Notes: generated by a model not told the origin, from the sequence alone. Positions 37,894 to 46,887 are shown, numbered from the stretch's first letter. The stretch is DNA of 64,000 nt from Arthrobacter sp. UKPF54-2 (GCF_007858535.1 NZ_CP040174.1:124001-188000), one strand, 5' to 3'. A program made the numbers and translations.

Positions 37894-38808
37894 CTAGTCC
37901 ATTCGGTGTCTGGCGGCGCTGCTGGTCAGCACAGCCACGTCTTCGGCCGTGAAGAGGCCTCGGATCCAGTGGTCGTTTCGGCTTTCGCCGACATTCGTTG
38001 TCATCAGTGCTTCGCCCTGGCTTCCCGGGATCATTGGGAAGTGCCGAGGCGCCGGGCGGACCTGACGGACCGGTATCCCGGCGCGCAGGGCCACCCACTT
38101 GAGCCAGATGTCGTCGGCGCCCGGGCAGGCGGCGGCGAAACCGGTGCCGTGCCCTCTCAGCGCCTGGAGCATCGCCGGAGGGTAGATGACCCCGGAGACG
38201 CCGACGGCGAAATTGGCCGTCCGGGCGGCGGTGTCCCGGGCCCGCGCCCAGGTGGCGTAGTCGGCTATCCCGTCCACGGAGGGGCCGATGATGCTGATCC
38301 AGTGCCCGCAGACGGCATCCGGGTGCCGGCGGTTGGCGTCGGCGAGCAGCGCCAGCCAGTTCCGCGGGTAGATGATGTCGTCGTCGGCGGTCACGAGCGG
38401 CACGGTGTGCCGTTCCACCGAGGCAACGTACGGGTAGTACTTGGTGTGGGGGCCGTAGTCCGGGCTGAACATGATTTCCACGCCCCGGCGTTCGAGCCGG
38501 CGCAGGGCGGCCGGAGCGTTCCTTAGCTGCTCGGGCGTCTGCAGCCACAGCAACAGCCGTTGCGGCCTGGTGCTGCCGCGCGCAATCGATTCGAGCGCGG
38601 CCGCCACGGACTTCAGCCTTGCCCCGTGCGTCGTCATGGAGACCACGACGGGCGCGGTGCCGGTGGCCGGGCGGCGGAGCAGCCGGTTGCGGAGCCGCAG
38701 GTACCCGAGGGCGGCGGCGGCCCGGAGCCGCTTCGCCGCTTTCCTTCCCCGCCGGGCCGTGGTCCGGACCAGCAGAAGCGATGGCAGGCTGTCCAGTTGT
38801 GTTGCCAT
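37894..38808 (-). CDS. GT-A-type glycosyltransferase-like protein
   Basis: 304 residues, cytosolic. The N-terminus is Arg/Ala-rich (~18-46), then VVVSMTTHGARLKSVAAALESIARGS, which resembles the start of GT2/GT32-like enzymes. LLLWLQTPEQL is followed by the metal-binding ADDDIIYPRNW (141-151). CPGADDIWLKWVALRAG (~227) is the acceptor-side motif common in this group. Donor and product are not predictable. Its stop is 11 nt from the start of the large secreted protein on the same strand. Since that protein follows directly, glycosylation of it is one possibility (inference). Confidence 0.8.
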   Translation of the reverse strand: MATQLDSLPSLLLVRTTARRGRKAAKRLRAAAALGYLRLRNRLLRRPATGTAPVVVSMTTHGARLKSVAAALESIARGSTRPQRLLLWLQTPEQLRNAPAALRRLERRGVEIMFSPDYGPHTKYYPYVASVERHTVPLVTADDDIIYPRNWLALLADANRRHPDAVCGHWISIIGPSVDGIADYATWARARDTAARTANFAVGVSGVIYPPAMLQALRGHGTGFAAACPGADDIWLKWVALRAGIPVRQVRPAPRHFPMIPGSQGEALMTTNVGESRNDHWIRGLFTAEDVAVLTSSAARHRMD

Positions 38809-38865
38809 GGCCTGGATCCTTTCCTGTGATTCAACGGTCAGTTCTGATGCGTCGGCCGGGTCGGC

Positions 38866-39636
38866 TCAGGCCGGGACCTTGCCCGCAAACGTCGCCACCG
38901 GCGTCTCGGCCTCAAGGTTGAGATGGATCTTGACGTTGTCGCGGGCATCCAGCGGCACCGCGAAGACGAACACGCCGACGCCGCTGGTCCCGGGCGCCAC
39001 CAGGGACGGGAAGGCGGCCGTGTCCGGGCCGCTCAGGGCGCCGGCCGGTTCGTCGTCCCGGCCGAACGTCACGTCAACGACGGCGGAGTCCAGGGAGATG
39101 GTCCCCGCGGTGCTGTTGGTCACGGTGACCTTGAAACGCACGGCCGGGCCGGCGATTTCACCGATGCCCTTCGCCTCGCCCTGAACGGACTGGACGTCCG
39201 TGATGGACGCCGAGACGCCGCCCTTGACCGCTTTCTTGTCCTTCAGATCCACGGGGGCGGCGGTGGGCTGCGGTATTTCGGCGAGCTGCTGCTCGGACTT
39301 GCCCTGGCGGTCCACCGGGCTCGGATCGGGCCTGGCTTCGGCGGGCGCCGGGGCCGGCGCGGATCCGGCCTCGGTGGTGGCCGCCGGTGCCCCTGTCGCG
39401 GCGGCCTTGGCCGCTGCGGGGCCGGCCGGGCCCGCCGTCTCCGGTTTCGGGCCGGCGGGCCGGGCAACGGTGTCCTGGCCGGGCCGCTCCCCTGCCGCCC
39501 GGGCGACGGTGTCCTGGCCCGTGGCCCAGACGGTGCCGCCCAGGGCGAGCAGTGCGGAAATGCCGATCGAGGTGGCGAGCAGGCGCCGGCGCCGGCCGGC
39601 GCTGTGGGCTCCTGGCCCGTGGTGTGCGGTGTTCAT
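38866..39636 (-). CDS. Exported/membrane-anchored DUF4352-like protein with Ala/Pro-rich stalk
   Basis: 256 residues. Short cytosolic Arg cluster (AGRRRRLLATS), one hydrophobic segment (IGISALLALGGTVWATG, ~25-41), a Pro/Ala/Thr-rich stalk to ~115, then a beta-sandwich-like domain (GVSASITDVQSVQGEAKGIGEIAGPAVRFKVTVTNSTAGTISL) with the look of DUF4352/telokin-like domains. A GQDTVAR[AP]AG element is duplicated in the stalk (~42-63). No catalytic motif. The start overlaps the phosphotransferase stop as ATGA, so it is translated with the CDP-alcohol genes. Possibly a surface component of the same system. Confidence 0.7.
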   Translation of the reverse strand: MNTAHHGPGAHSAGRRRRLLATSIGISALLALGGTVWATGQDTVARAAGERPGQDTVARPAGPKPETAGPAGPAAAKAAATGAPAATTEAGSAPAPAPAEARPDPSPVDRQGKSEQQLAEIPQPTAAPVDLKDKKAVKGGVSASITDVQSVQGEAKGIGEIAGPAVRFKVTVTNSTAGTISLDSAVVDVTFGRDDEPAGALSGPDTAAFPSLVAPGTSGVGVFVFAVPLDARDNVKIHLNLEAETPVATFAGKVPA

Positions 39637-40475
39637 TGCGGGACCCCAGTTCCAGTGGTGTTGCCGGTTGGTGCGGACGGTTCCGTGAGGCTGTGCCGGC
39701 CCGCCCGGCCGGGCGCCGGCGGGAAGGCGGAGATTTCTCGGAACCACTTGATGGATGCCAGCAGCAGGAAGCCTGCCGTTGCGGCGACGATCAGGGTGTA
39801 GAGGGCGAGGAAGAGCGGGACCACGCCGTAGAAGGCAAAGCAGAGGCAGAGGACCCCGTAGTCCATCGGGACCACCAGCACCGAGCGGAGCCAGGACCGG
39901 CGGCCGGGGGCGGCCATGGAGACCAGGCCCCGCTGGCGGCGCAACTGCTCGGTGAGGATCATGCTGAAGAACAGCACGGCCGAGATGACGGCGGCGGCTA
40001 GCGGAACCAGCAGCCAGCGCCGGTCCACGGTGCCGAAGCGGTACAGCCCGACGGCGAGCGCCAGCGGAAGGGCGGAGGTTTTCACCGCGTCCACCATGTG
40101 GTCCAGCCACTCCCCCGCAGCCGATCCGCTGCCCTGCATCCGTGCGACCTGTCCGTCGGCCGAGTCCAGGGCGTAGCCGACCACCAGCAGCAGGGCCACC
40201 CCGATCCCCAGGGCTCCGGACGGCGGGAACATCATCAACAGGGCGATCCCCGAAAAGGTGAAGACCGCGCTGACCGCCGTGACGGTGTTGGGCCCCAGCC
40301 CGGCATGCAGGGCCACCGCGGCCAGCAGCCGGCCCAGCCGGCGGTTGACGTAGCGGGAGTACGCCGGAGCCCCGCGGGCCGCCGTCTTCTGCGCCGCGGC
40401 GAGCCGCTTCACGGTGTCCCGGTAGCCGGTGCTGGCCGGGGCGGCCGCCCCGATGCCCGGATCGACGGCGGTCAT
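39633..40475 (-). CDS. CDP-alcohol phosphotransferase
   Basis: 280 residues, five or six hydrophobic helices. The catalytic signature is complete: DSADGQVAR (Asp104, Asp107, Gly108, Ala111, Arg112), Gly121, Asp125 and Asp129 in GEWLDHMVD. Such enzymes displace CMP from a CDP-alcohol with an acceptor alcohol, usually to make a phospholipid. The acceptor is unknown. The gene lies between an exported protein and a glycosyltransferase/cytidylyltransferase pair, with 4-bp overlaps on both sides. This suggests it uses a CDP-polyol made by that cytidylyltransferase to modify a glycan or make a special lipid (inference). Confidence 0.9.
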   Translation of the reverse strand: MTAVDPGIGAAAPASTGYRDTVKRLAAAQKTAARGAPAYSRYVNRRLGRLLAAVALHAGLGPNTVTAVSAVFTFSGIALLMMFPPSGALGIGVALLLVVGYALDSADGQVARMQGSGSAAGEWLDHMVDAVKTSALPLALAVGLYRFGTVDRRWLLVPLAAAVISAVLFFSMILTEQLRRQRGLVSMAAPGRRSWLRSVLVVPMDYGVLCLCFAFYGVVPLFLALYTLIVAATAGFLLLASIKWFREISAFPPAPGRAGRHSLTEPSAPTGNTTGTGVPQ

Positions 40476-41656
40476 TGTCCGGCCCCCAGGCTGCGACGCG
40501 GCGCCCGCCGCCGGTCCCCGGCGCCCGCTTCGGGACGCGTCCGGGCGGTCCGCGTCCGGCGGCCCAGGAGCGTCTCGCAGAGTTGTTCGTAACCGGCCGC
40601 GACGTCGCCCCAGTTGTACCGGCGGGCCAGCTGCTGCGCGTGCCGGCCGCGGTCCTCGGCGTCGGAACCGGGGGCCTCGGCCTCGTCCACCAGCCGGGCG
40701 ACGTCGGCAGGGCCGGCGAAGTACCGGCCGGCGGTCTCGAGCACCTCGCGGTTGAACCCGACGTCGAACGCGTTGGTGGCCGTGCCGGACCCGAGGGCCC
40801 GCAGCAGCGAGGGGTTGGTGCCGCCGACGGAGTGCCCGTGCCAGTACACCAGCGCGTTTGCGTACAGCTGGTCCAGCAGCGTCTGGTCCCAGACGCCGCC
40901 GACAAAGCGGACCCTCTCGTCGCCGAGGGCGTGGACCTCGCGGGTGTACCGGTCCGAGTAGGGTGCGGAGCCGACGACGACGAGCGGCAGCCGGGCGGCG
41001 CTCCGGGCGAACCCTTCGACGATGAGGTGGACGTGGTTTTCGGGCTCGAAGCGGGCGACGACGAGGTGGTAGCCGCGCGGCGCCAGGCCCAGTTCCGGGA
41101 GCCTGTCCGAGCCGGCGTCTGCCTGGATCGGCGCCCCGTAGGCCAGGTACACCGTGTCGGCGTCGAACTTCTCCCGGTAGTAGTCCTGGATGCTGACCGC
41201 GTCGGCGATCAGCGCGTCGGACCACCGGACCGCGAGCCGTTCAACGAGCTGGTAGTAATTCCGGCCCGCCCTGCCCCACTTGGCGCGCTTCCATTCCAGC
41301 CCGTCGACGTGGGTGGCCACGGGGATGCCGGCGGCCTTGATCGCGGGCAGGTAGGGGGCGTTGGCCGCGTTGAAGACGATGGCGGCGTCCGGCCGGTGCC
41401 GGAGCAGGTGGGCGACGGACAGCCCAGTGTGGCTGAGGGTCTCCAGGGACCGTTTGCGCAGCGCCGGCAGGTGCACCAGGTCCATCCCGAGGTGCCGGTC
41501 CGGCCGGTCGCCGCCGCCCGTCTCACGGCAGTAGACGGTGACGCGGTGGCCGCGCTGCACGAGCCGCTGGCCGATTTCCTCGATGGCCGTCTCGAATCCG
41601 CCGTACCGGGCCGGGACACCGCGCGTTCCGACCATCGCGATGTGCAGCCCGCTCAC
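40472..41656 (-). CDS. Glycosyltransferase (GT4, DUF1972/rhamnosyltransferase-like)
   Basis: 394 residues. N-terminal DUF1972-type domain: IAMVGTRGVPARYGGFETAIEEIG, VTVYCRE, HVDGLEWKRAKWG. The C-terminal part has YHLVVARFEPENHVHLIVEGF, VVVGSAPYSDRYT, VRFVGGVWDQTLLDQLYANAL and GHSVGGTNPSLLRAL, the donor-site region. This family includes rhamnosyl- and mannosyl-transferases of capsule and teichoic-like polymers. The GTG at 41656 overlaps the cytidylyltransferase stop (GTGA); an ATG at 41635 is an alternative. The 3' end overlaps the CDP-alcohol phosphotransferase start. Confidence 0.88.
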   Translation of the reverse strand: MSGLHIAMVGTRGVPARYGGFETAIEEIGQRLVQRGHRVTVYCRETGGGDRPDRHLGMDLVHLPALRKRSLETLSHTGLSVAHLLRHRPDAAIVFNAANAPYLPAIKAAGIPVATHVDGLEWKRAKWGRAGRNYYQLVERLAVRWSDALIADAVSIQDYYREKFDADTVYLAYGAPIQADAGSDRLPELGLAPRGYHLVVARFEPENHVHLIVEGFARSAARLPLVVVGSAPYSDRYTREVHALGDERVRFVGGVWDQTLLDQLYANALVYWHGHSVGGTNPSLLRALGSGTATNAFDVGFNREVLETAGRYFAGPADVARLVDEAEAPGSDAEDRGRHAQQLARRYNWGDVAAGYEQLCETLLGRRTRTARTRPEAGAGDRRRAPRRSLGAGQ

Positions 41657-42114
41657 AGCCGCACCCCGTGGAGCCGGTGCCCGGGTTCGGGGGAACGGTT
41701 GATCAGTTCGAGGGCGGTGCGCAGGGCGGAGCTGGACGTCTGCACGGTGTACGGGAAGAAGACAACGTCGACGCCGACCGCCCGGAACGCCGCTTCCAGC
41801 CTGTCGCCCTTGGGGGTGCCCTTCCAGTCGTCGCCCTTGAAAAAGACGTTGAACCGCAGTTCCTCCCAGACCTGGAGCTTGTCCGGGACGGTTTCGGCGT
41901 AGACCTTGTCCACGTAGCCGATGCTGGCGACAATCTCCATCCGCTCGGCCAGCGGGATCACGGGCAGCCGGCCCTTGGCCTGTTCCAGCATTTCGTCCGA
42001 GACGACCCCGGCGACCAGGAAGTCGCACTGGCTCCGGGCGTGCTTGAGGATGTTGAGATGCCCGATGTGGAACAAATCGAACGCCCCCGGCGCGTAACCG
42101 ATTCTGAGACCCAT
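41653..42114 (-). CDS. Glycerol-3-phosphate cytidylyltransferase-like nucleotidyltransferase
   Basis: 153 residues. The HxGH catalytic motif is His16-Ile-Gly-His19 in YAPGAFDLFHIGHLNIL. DEMLEQAKGRLPVIPLAERMEIV and VFFKGDDWKGTPKGD match TagD-type cytidylyltransferases. The terminal loop TVQTSSSALR corresponds to the T-x-x-I-S-S/T-T nucleotide-binding loop. It would make CDP-glycerol or CDP-another-polyol from the polyol phosphate plus CTP. ATG preceded closely by AGGAA. Overlaps the following glycosyltransferase by 4 bp. It starts 39 nt after the priming transferase stop. Exact substrate is not proven by sequence. Confidence 0.88.
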   Translation of the reverse strand: MGLRIGYAPGAFDLFHIGHLNILKHARSQCDFLVAGVVSDEMLEQAKGRLPVIPLAERMEIVASIGYVDKVYAETVPDKLQVWEELRFNVFFKGDDWKGTPKGDRLEAAFRAVGVDVVFFPYTVQTSSSALRTALELINRSPEPGHRLHGVRL

Positions 42115-42153
42115 TTCCTGCCCTTTCAATTCACCGCCGGCCCTCACCAGCGT

Positions 42154-43728
42154 TTAGTAAGCCCCCACCGGGTTCAGGATGACCTTGACGGTTCGCCAGA
42201 GGATCATGATGTCTCCGGTCAACGACCAGTTCTCCACGTAGTAGAGGTCCCAGCGGACACTCTCTTCCCAGCCAAGATTTGACCGGCCGTTCACCTGCCA
42301 CAGCCCGGTGATGCCGGGTTTGATCAGCAGCCGGCGGGTCACGTCGCCCTCGTAGCCCTCCACCTCGCAGGGCAGCTGCGGACGCGGCCCCACCAGGCTC
42401 ATGTCCCCCTTGAGCACGTTCCAGAACTGCGGCAGCTCATCGAGCGAATACTTCCGGAGCCAGCGTCCGCACTTGGTGACCCGCGGATCCTGCTTCATTT
42501 TGAACAGCAGGCCGGCCCCCTCGTTCAGCTCCCTGAGCAGCGCCAGGTCATCCTCCGCGGTCACCACCATGGAGCGGAACTTGATCATCTTGAACCGTTC
42601 GCCGTTGCGGCCGACCCGCTCCTGCTGGAAGAAGACCGGACCCTTGCTGTCACGGGCGATCACCCAGGCCAGGATGCACAGCAGGGGCGAGAGGAGCAGC
42701 AGCGCCGCGGCCGAGGCAACCACGTCGACGAGGCGTTTGAGCGTGTGTTTGCCGCCGCTGAACTCCGGCAGCTCCACGTGCATCAGCGGCAGGCCCTCGA
42801 CGGGCCGCCAGTGGATCCGGGGACCGGCGACGTCGGTCAGGCTGGCGGCCAGGACCAGGCTGGCGTGCGTGCCCTCCAGAGCCCAGCCGAGCTGGCGGAT
42901 CGCCCGGCTTCCGCCGTGCAGCTGTCCGGCGACGACGACGGCGTCGGCCCCGGTCTCCGTGACCTTCCCGGCCACCGAGTCGACATCGCAGAGCACGGGC
43001 ACCCGGGTCGCGGAAATCTGCAGGTGGCTAGCGGTGTAGCCGGCCGGCAGGGCCGCCCCCACCACTTCGTAGGCGGCACCGGACACCTTGCCGAACTGGC
43101 GGATGACGTATTCGACGTCGGCGGGTTCGCCCACCACAATCACTTTGGAGAGGTAGTGGCCGAAGTTGCGCTGGCGGTTCAGCCAGGCCCGCCACCGCCA
43201 CCGGCTCAGCAGGAGCAGCAGCGAACCGGCTGGGAGGGCGATCGCGAAGTGGCTGCGCACCACATCGATTCCCAGCAGCAGGACCACGATGGCGATGCCA
43301 CCGAAGACCCCCACGGTGGCATCCATGACCCGCTTGTATTCCTCGGCCCCGACCCCGAGGACGGTCTCCTCCCGGGTGCGGTGCACTTCGAGGGCGACGA
43401 TCCAGGCCAGGAGGATGGCGATGCTGAGCGAAACGTAGGTGCTGACTGCGGGGGTCCGGGCGAGCACGCCCTCGGCGTCGAGGCGGACCGCGTAGGCCAC
43501 GGCAACCGCACTGGTCACGATGGTGATGTCGGTGAACCGCAGCCAGCGGCGGTAGCGCCGCGCCCAGGACATTCCCGAGTCCACGGGCCGGGCCGCTGCA
43601 GGTTGCCGCCCCGCGGTTGCGGGGTGATCAAACGCCCCGCCTGCGGGCCTTAGGACCCGGGCGGGGCGTCGATTCCAACGACTGCCTCTTTTTCTGTAGC
43701 CGGCGCGGTGTTCGTCTACCGCGCTCAC
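42154..43728 (-). CDS. Polyprenyl-phosphate sugar-1-phosphate transferase (priming enzyme)
   Basis: 524 residues. Four-helix N-terminal membrane region (~65-180), a Rossmann-like middle with VIVVGEPADVEYVI (~200), then a fifth helix and the bacterial sugar-transferase domain: KRLVDVVASAAALLLLSP, FFQQERVGRNGERFKMIKFRSM, KYSLDELPQFWNVLKGDMSLVGPRP, KPGITGLWQVNGRSN and WSLTGDIMILWRTV. This starts the repeat unit by putting a sugar-1-phosphate on undecaprenyl phosphate. GTG at 43728 with GGAATTGCC upstream; the first ~60 residues are polar. First gene of the minus-strand unit; the long leader region upstream is its control region. Confidence 0.93.
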   Translation of the reverse strand: MSAVDEHRAGYRKRGSRWNRRPARVLRPAGGAFDHPATAGRQPAAARPVDSGMSWARRYRRWLRFTDITIVTSAVAVAYAVRLDAEGVLARTPAVSTYVSLSIAILLAWIVALEVHRTREETVLGVGAEEYKRVMDATVGVFGGIAIVVLLLGIDVVRSHFAIALPAGSLLLLLSRWRWRAWLNRQRNFGHYLSKVIVVGEPADVEYVIRQFGKVSGAAYEVVGAALPAGYTASHLQISATRVPVLCDVDSVAGKVTETGADAVVVAGQLHGGSRAIRQLGWALEGTHASLVLAASLTDVAGPRIHWRPVEGLPLMHVELPEFSGGKHTLKRLVDVVASAAALLLLSPLLCILAWVIARDSKGPVFFQQERVGRNGERFKMIKFRSMVVTAEDDLALLRELNEGAGLLFKMKQDPRVTKCGRWLRKYSLDELPQFWNVLKGDMSLVGPRPQLPCEVEGYEGDVTRRLLIKPGITGLWQVNGRSNLGWEESVRWDLYYVENWSLTGDIMILWRTVKVILNPVGAY

Positions 43729-44244
43729 GGCAATTCCACATCTCTCAGTGGTGCAGACCGTTTAAGGGAGCCGGCGGCGGCTGGGGGGAGAGCCTCGGTC
43801 TCAGAAGGCTCTGACGCCGCCGGCTCCGTCTTTGGGGTACGGCTGCCGGCTGGGGCACCGTACGGTTCCAATGAAGGAGTTCGGATATGGGAGGTGTCGA
43901 CGCGGCCACCGTTGCTGGTGGCTCTGGCAATTGCGGCGCTGGAGCTCAGGCTTGTGGCCTTGCTCCTCCGCGGGCGCTGCCCGCAGTCGAATACCGCCCT
44001 GTAGTTACTCATTTTGAGACCTTTGTGAGTCGTTCCTGGGACTGACTTAAGTCAATCGCGGGGGCCTCATCTGCACACGAGTAGGGGTTACCCGACTTCT
44101 CTTGAGGTCGACTCCGGCGAACTACTTAGGCATACTCCCGGGGGGCGCCCGGGTCACGCAGTAGATACGCGGGATCCCCCGTGGCACCAGCGAAAAACCC
44201 TTGAATGGCGCACTCGCGCCCTGCCGGTGCCTGCCCCGCCGCGC
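43729..44244. promoter_or_regulatory. 516-bp control region between the polysaccharide operon and the LAL genes
   Basis: No convincing gene. It holds a 52-codon candidate reading frame (43887-44045, see separate entry), a perfect 12-bp palindrome TGACTTAAGTCA (44043-44054), ACTACTT (44121-44127, the minus-strand AAGTAGT word shared with other LAL upstream regions), and CGAGTA (44078-44083). AT content is higher than its neighbours around 44000-44060. It must contain the promoter for the polysaccharide operon that starts at 43728. Confidence 0.6.
43887..44045 (+). CDS. Possible 52-residue peptide gene
   Basis: A small open frame, with AAGGAG 7 nt before the ATG, coding for a Gly/Ala-rich peptide with Cys16 and Cys23 (GNCGAGAQACG) and ending in FETFVSRSWD. 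No family recognised. It is opposite in direction to the flanking genes and its stop overlaps the TGACTTAAGTCA palindrome. It has a good ribosome site but short length and GC-rich composition make chance plausible. Confidence 0.2.
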   Translation: MGGVDAATVAGGSGNCGAGAQACGLAPPRALPAVEYRPVVTHFETFVSRSWD

Positions 44245-46887
44245 TCACGGCAGCGGAAGATCGCGCTGGATGTCCATCAGCTCGCCGCGGCGGCTGACGC
44301 CGAGCTTGCCGAAGATGCGGTACAGGTGACCTTCGACGGTCCGCTGGGACAGGGTCAGGCGGGCGGCGATTTCGGCGTTCGTGGCCCCGCCGGCCACCAG
44401 CTTCAGGATCTCGGTTTCGCGGGCGGTGAGGTCGGCGTAGTGCTCGCCGCGGACGATGTTCATCTGCCCCGACATGCCGGCGGCGACCATGCGGTGGTGC
44501 ACCTTGCGCTGGACCGCGGTGAGTTTCCATTTGTCCGGGTCATGTTCGAGCAGGTGCGCGGCCTGCTGGGCGGCTTCGAGCGCCAAGAGCAGGTAACCGG
44601 CGCTCAGGGCCTGGTCGCTGAGCGCCATCAGCCGGTTCGAGTCAGAGGCGGCGACGGCGAGCGCGTAGTCCCGCAGCAGGCCCGCCTCCGGGCCCTCCAC
44701 GGCGCCGCTGCTGGCCGCCAGGGCCTCCGCGGCCCCGGTGTCCCCGCCGCGCAGCGCGAGCCGCCTGATGTCCGTTTCCACGGCCCGCAGCCCCTGCCGC
44801 TGTGCCTCGGCGGCGAGCCGGTCAAGTTCCCGGCGGCCGTCGCCGGGAACTTGACCGGAGGCGACCTCCGCGGCAGCGCAGTAGGCCTCCGCGAGGAGCC
44901 GGAGCGTCGCCGGCTCACGGTACCCGGTGCTGCGGAAAGCCAGCGTCTGCTCCGCCGCGTCACCGGGGTGCCCGGCCGCGGCGGCGGCGTAGGCTGCCAC
45001 GGCGTGCGCGAAGGCAAGCAGTTCCCAGGGGTCGGCGATCCGGAGTTCTTCCACCCCCAGCAGCAGCTCGGCGTGGCTCTCCGGGATCCGGCCCTGACGC
45101 AGCCTGGAGTAGCCGCGCATCACGTGCAGCATGCCCCCGCTGTACAGCAGGCGGGGCGACAGGACGGCGGTGTAGTCGTCCAGGGCGGAGGCGAGTTCCT
45201 CCCATTCGCCGGCGCGGATCAGGTTCAGGCAGTGCCGGGCCAGTACGTCCTCATAAACCAGCGGCAGAGCCAGGCCGGTGCCCTGTACCCCGTGCCACGC
45301 TTCCCGGTCGATGCCGAGTCCCGCCAGCACCCGGCCCTGCGCGGTCAGCACCTCCGCCAGGCGGGACACCGCCGGGAGCCGGATTTCCGGGTTGCCCTCC
45401 GCAGCGGCGGCCAGCCCCTGCAGCCGCTCCTTCAGTTCGGCGGTGCGGCCGTCCCAACGCTCCAGCAGCAGGCCGGTGGCCAGGCCCACGGCCGGGCCAC
45501 CCCAGCGCAGCTGATCGGGACCGCCGGTTTCCGCTTCACCGCTGCCGGCGTCGCGCGGAAGGTCAAGGGCAGCGGCGAGGGGCCCGAGCCGGGCGGCCAG
45601 GAGGGCGGCAAGATACGAGGCCCGGCCGTAGCGCACAGGCTGCGCGGCCTCGAGGTAGCCGGCCGACGCCTCGCGCCGGCCCAGGATGTAGTTGGCGTAG
45701 GCCAGTTGGATCCGGCCCTCCGGCAGGAAGCTGTCCTCCCGGATGGCGCCCGCGGCCCGCAGCGCCGTCGCGGCATCCAGGTCGATGTTCGCCGCCGTCG
45801 CCGCCCGGAGCAGCTCCGGGTCCGGGACGTCCGCGCCCGAGTCCAGAGACCAGCGCAGCTGGTTCAGGAAGGCGTCCGGGTGCACCGTGCCCGCCCACGG
45901 CAGCGCCAGCAGGCTGGCCCGGAGACTGGCGCTCCGGCCTGCGGGGACACGGCGGCGGATGATCTCGCCGATGAGCGGGCTGGCGGGCCTGACGATCCGG
46001 TCGCGGTCCCGCGAGACGGTGATGATCCCGGCCATCTCGAGCGCGTCGACGGCCCGGGGGCTGCTGAACCTGAGGATCTGGCCGAGCGAGAGCGGCCCGG
46101 CCAGGGCGACGATCGCTGCGGCCGTCTTTTCCTCCGGGGACATGGAGCGGACCTGGTGGTCCAGCAGGTCCGCGGCCGGAACGTCGCCCAGCTCGGGCGG
46201 AGCCAGGAGGAACCACGCGCCGCGGCGCTGGCCGATGGCTCCGGTGGCGCGGGCGTGCTCGATCAGGGACATCAGCATAAACGGGTTGCCCTCGGTCAGT
46301 TTGGCGAAGAGTTCGCTCACCCAGGGGGACACCTCGGCCCGCAGCACTTGTTCGCAGAGCTGATGCACCTCGGCGCGGCTGAGCGGCGCCAGGTCGAACT
46401 TCGCGATGATGCCGTCATCCCACAGGGCCAGGAACTCCTCGGGGATCAGCGGCCCGGGACGGCAGGTGGCGAGCAGCCGGGCCGCGCCGGTGGCTACCGC
46501 CTGCGCGATGAGCTGGACGGTCCCCCGGTCCAGGCTTTGAGCGTCGTCAACCACGAACAGCGCCAGCGTCGGCTCGGCCCTCAGGCTGGCGGTGACGGCG
46601 CCCAGCACGGCCGTGTAGGAGTCGAGGTCGTGGGCCGGGAGGCCCGCAAGGTAGGGGGTGAGGGCACCGAACGGGACGGCGGCGAGCGCCGGGGTGGCCG
46701 CGAGCCTGATCACCGTTCCGTGGGGGTGCAGTTCCGCCAGGACGGCCTTGACGACGGCGGTTTTGCCGGACCCGGAGCTGCCGACAATCAGAGCCCCGGC
46801 CCTGCCCTCGTCGCGGAGGCAGCGCACCACCTCTTTGACGACGCCGGACCGGCCGATCAGGGTCGCGGCATCAGTCAGGCTTTCCAC
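44245..46887 (-). CDS. LAL-type LuxR-family regulator (fourth of four in transcription order)
   Basis: 880 residues. N-terminal AAA/STAND ATPase: Walker A GSSGSGKT (36-43), VPFGALTPYLAGLP (71-84), Walker B LFVVDDA (110-116). The middle is alpha-helical, TPR-like. C-terminal GerE-type HTH: LTARETEILKLVAGGATNAEIAA then QRTVEGHLYRIFGKLGVSRR. Such proteins activate transcription when bound to ATP and an inducing sugar or other ligand (MalT model). GTG start with GGGAG 10 nt upstream. It is the one nearest to the polysaccharide operon; its stop is 516 bp from that operon's first gene. Gap to the previous regulator is 58 nt, so co-transcription is likely. Confidence 0.92.
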   Translation of the reverse strand: MESLTDAATLIGRSGVVKEVVRCLRDEGRAGALIVGSSGSGKTAVVKAVLAELHPHGTVIRLAATPALAAVPFGALTPYLAGLPAHDLDSYTAVLGAVTASLRAEPTLALFVVDDAQSLDRGTVQLIAQAVATGAARLLATCRPGPLIPEEFLALWDDGIIAKFDLAPLSRAEVHQLCEQVLRAEVSPWVSELFAKLTEGNPFMLMSLIEHARATGAIGQRRGAWFLLAPPELGDVPAADLLDHQVRSMSPEEKTAAAIVALAGPLSLGQILRFSSPRAVDALEMAGIITVSRDRDRIVRPASPLIGEIIRRRVPAGRSASLRASLLALPWAGTVHPDAFLNQLRWSLDSGADVPDPELLRAATAANIDLDAATALRAAGAIREDSFLPEGRIQLAYANYILGRREASAGYLEAAQPVRYGRASYLAALLAARLGPLAAALDLPRDAGSGEAETGGPDQLRWGGPAVGLATGLLLERWDGRTAELKERLQGLAAAAEGNPEIRLPAVSRLAEVLTAQGRVLAGLGIDREAWHGVQGTGLALPLVYEDVLARHCLNLIRAGEWEELASALDDYTAVLSPRLLYSGGMLHVMRGYSRLRQGRIPESHAELLLGVEELRIADPWELLAFAHAVAAYAAAAAGHPGDAAEQTLAFRSTGYREPATLRLLAEAYCAAAEVASGQVPGDGRRELDRLAAEAQRQGLRAVETDIRRLALRGGDTGAAEALAASSGAVEGPEAGLLRDYALAVAASDSNRLMALSDQALSAGYLLLALEAAQQAAHLLEHDPDKWKLTAVQRKVHHRMVAAGMSGQMNIVRGEHYADLTARETEILKLVAGGATNAEIAARLTLSQRTVEGHLYRIFGKLGVSRRGELMDIQRDLPLP

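Noticed and set aside
44043..44054. 12-bp palindrome as an IS or attachment core
   Set aside because: No integrase, transposase or matching copy in the window; an operator is simpler.
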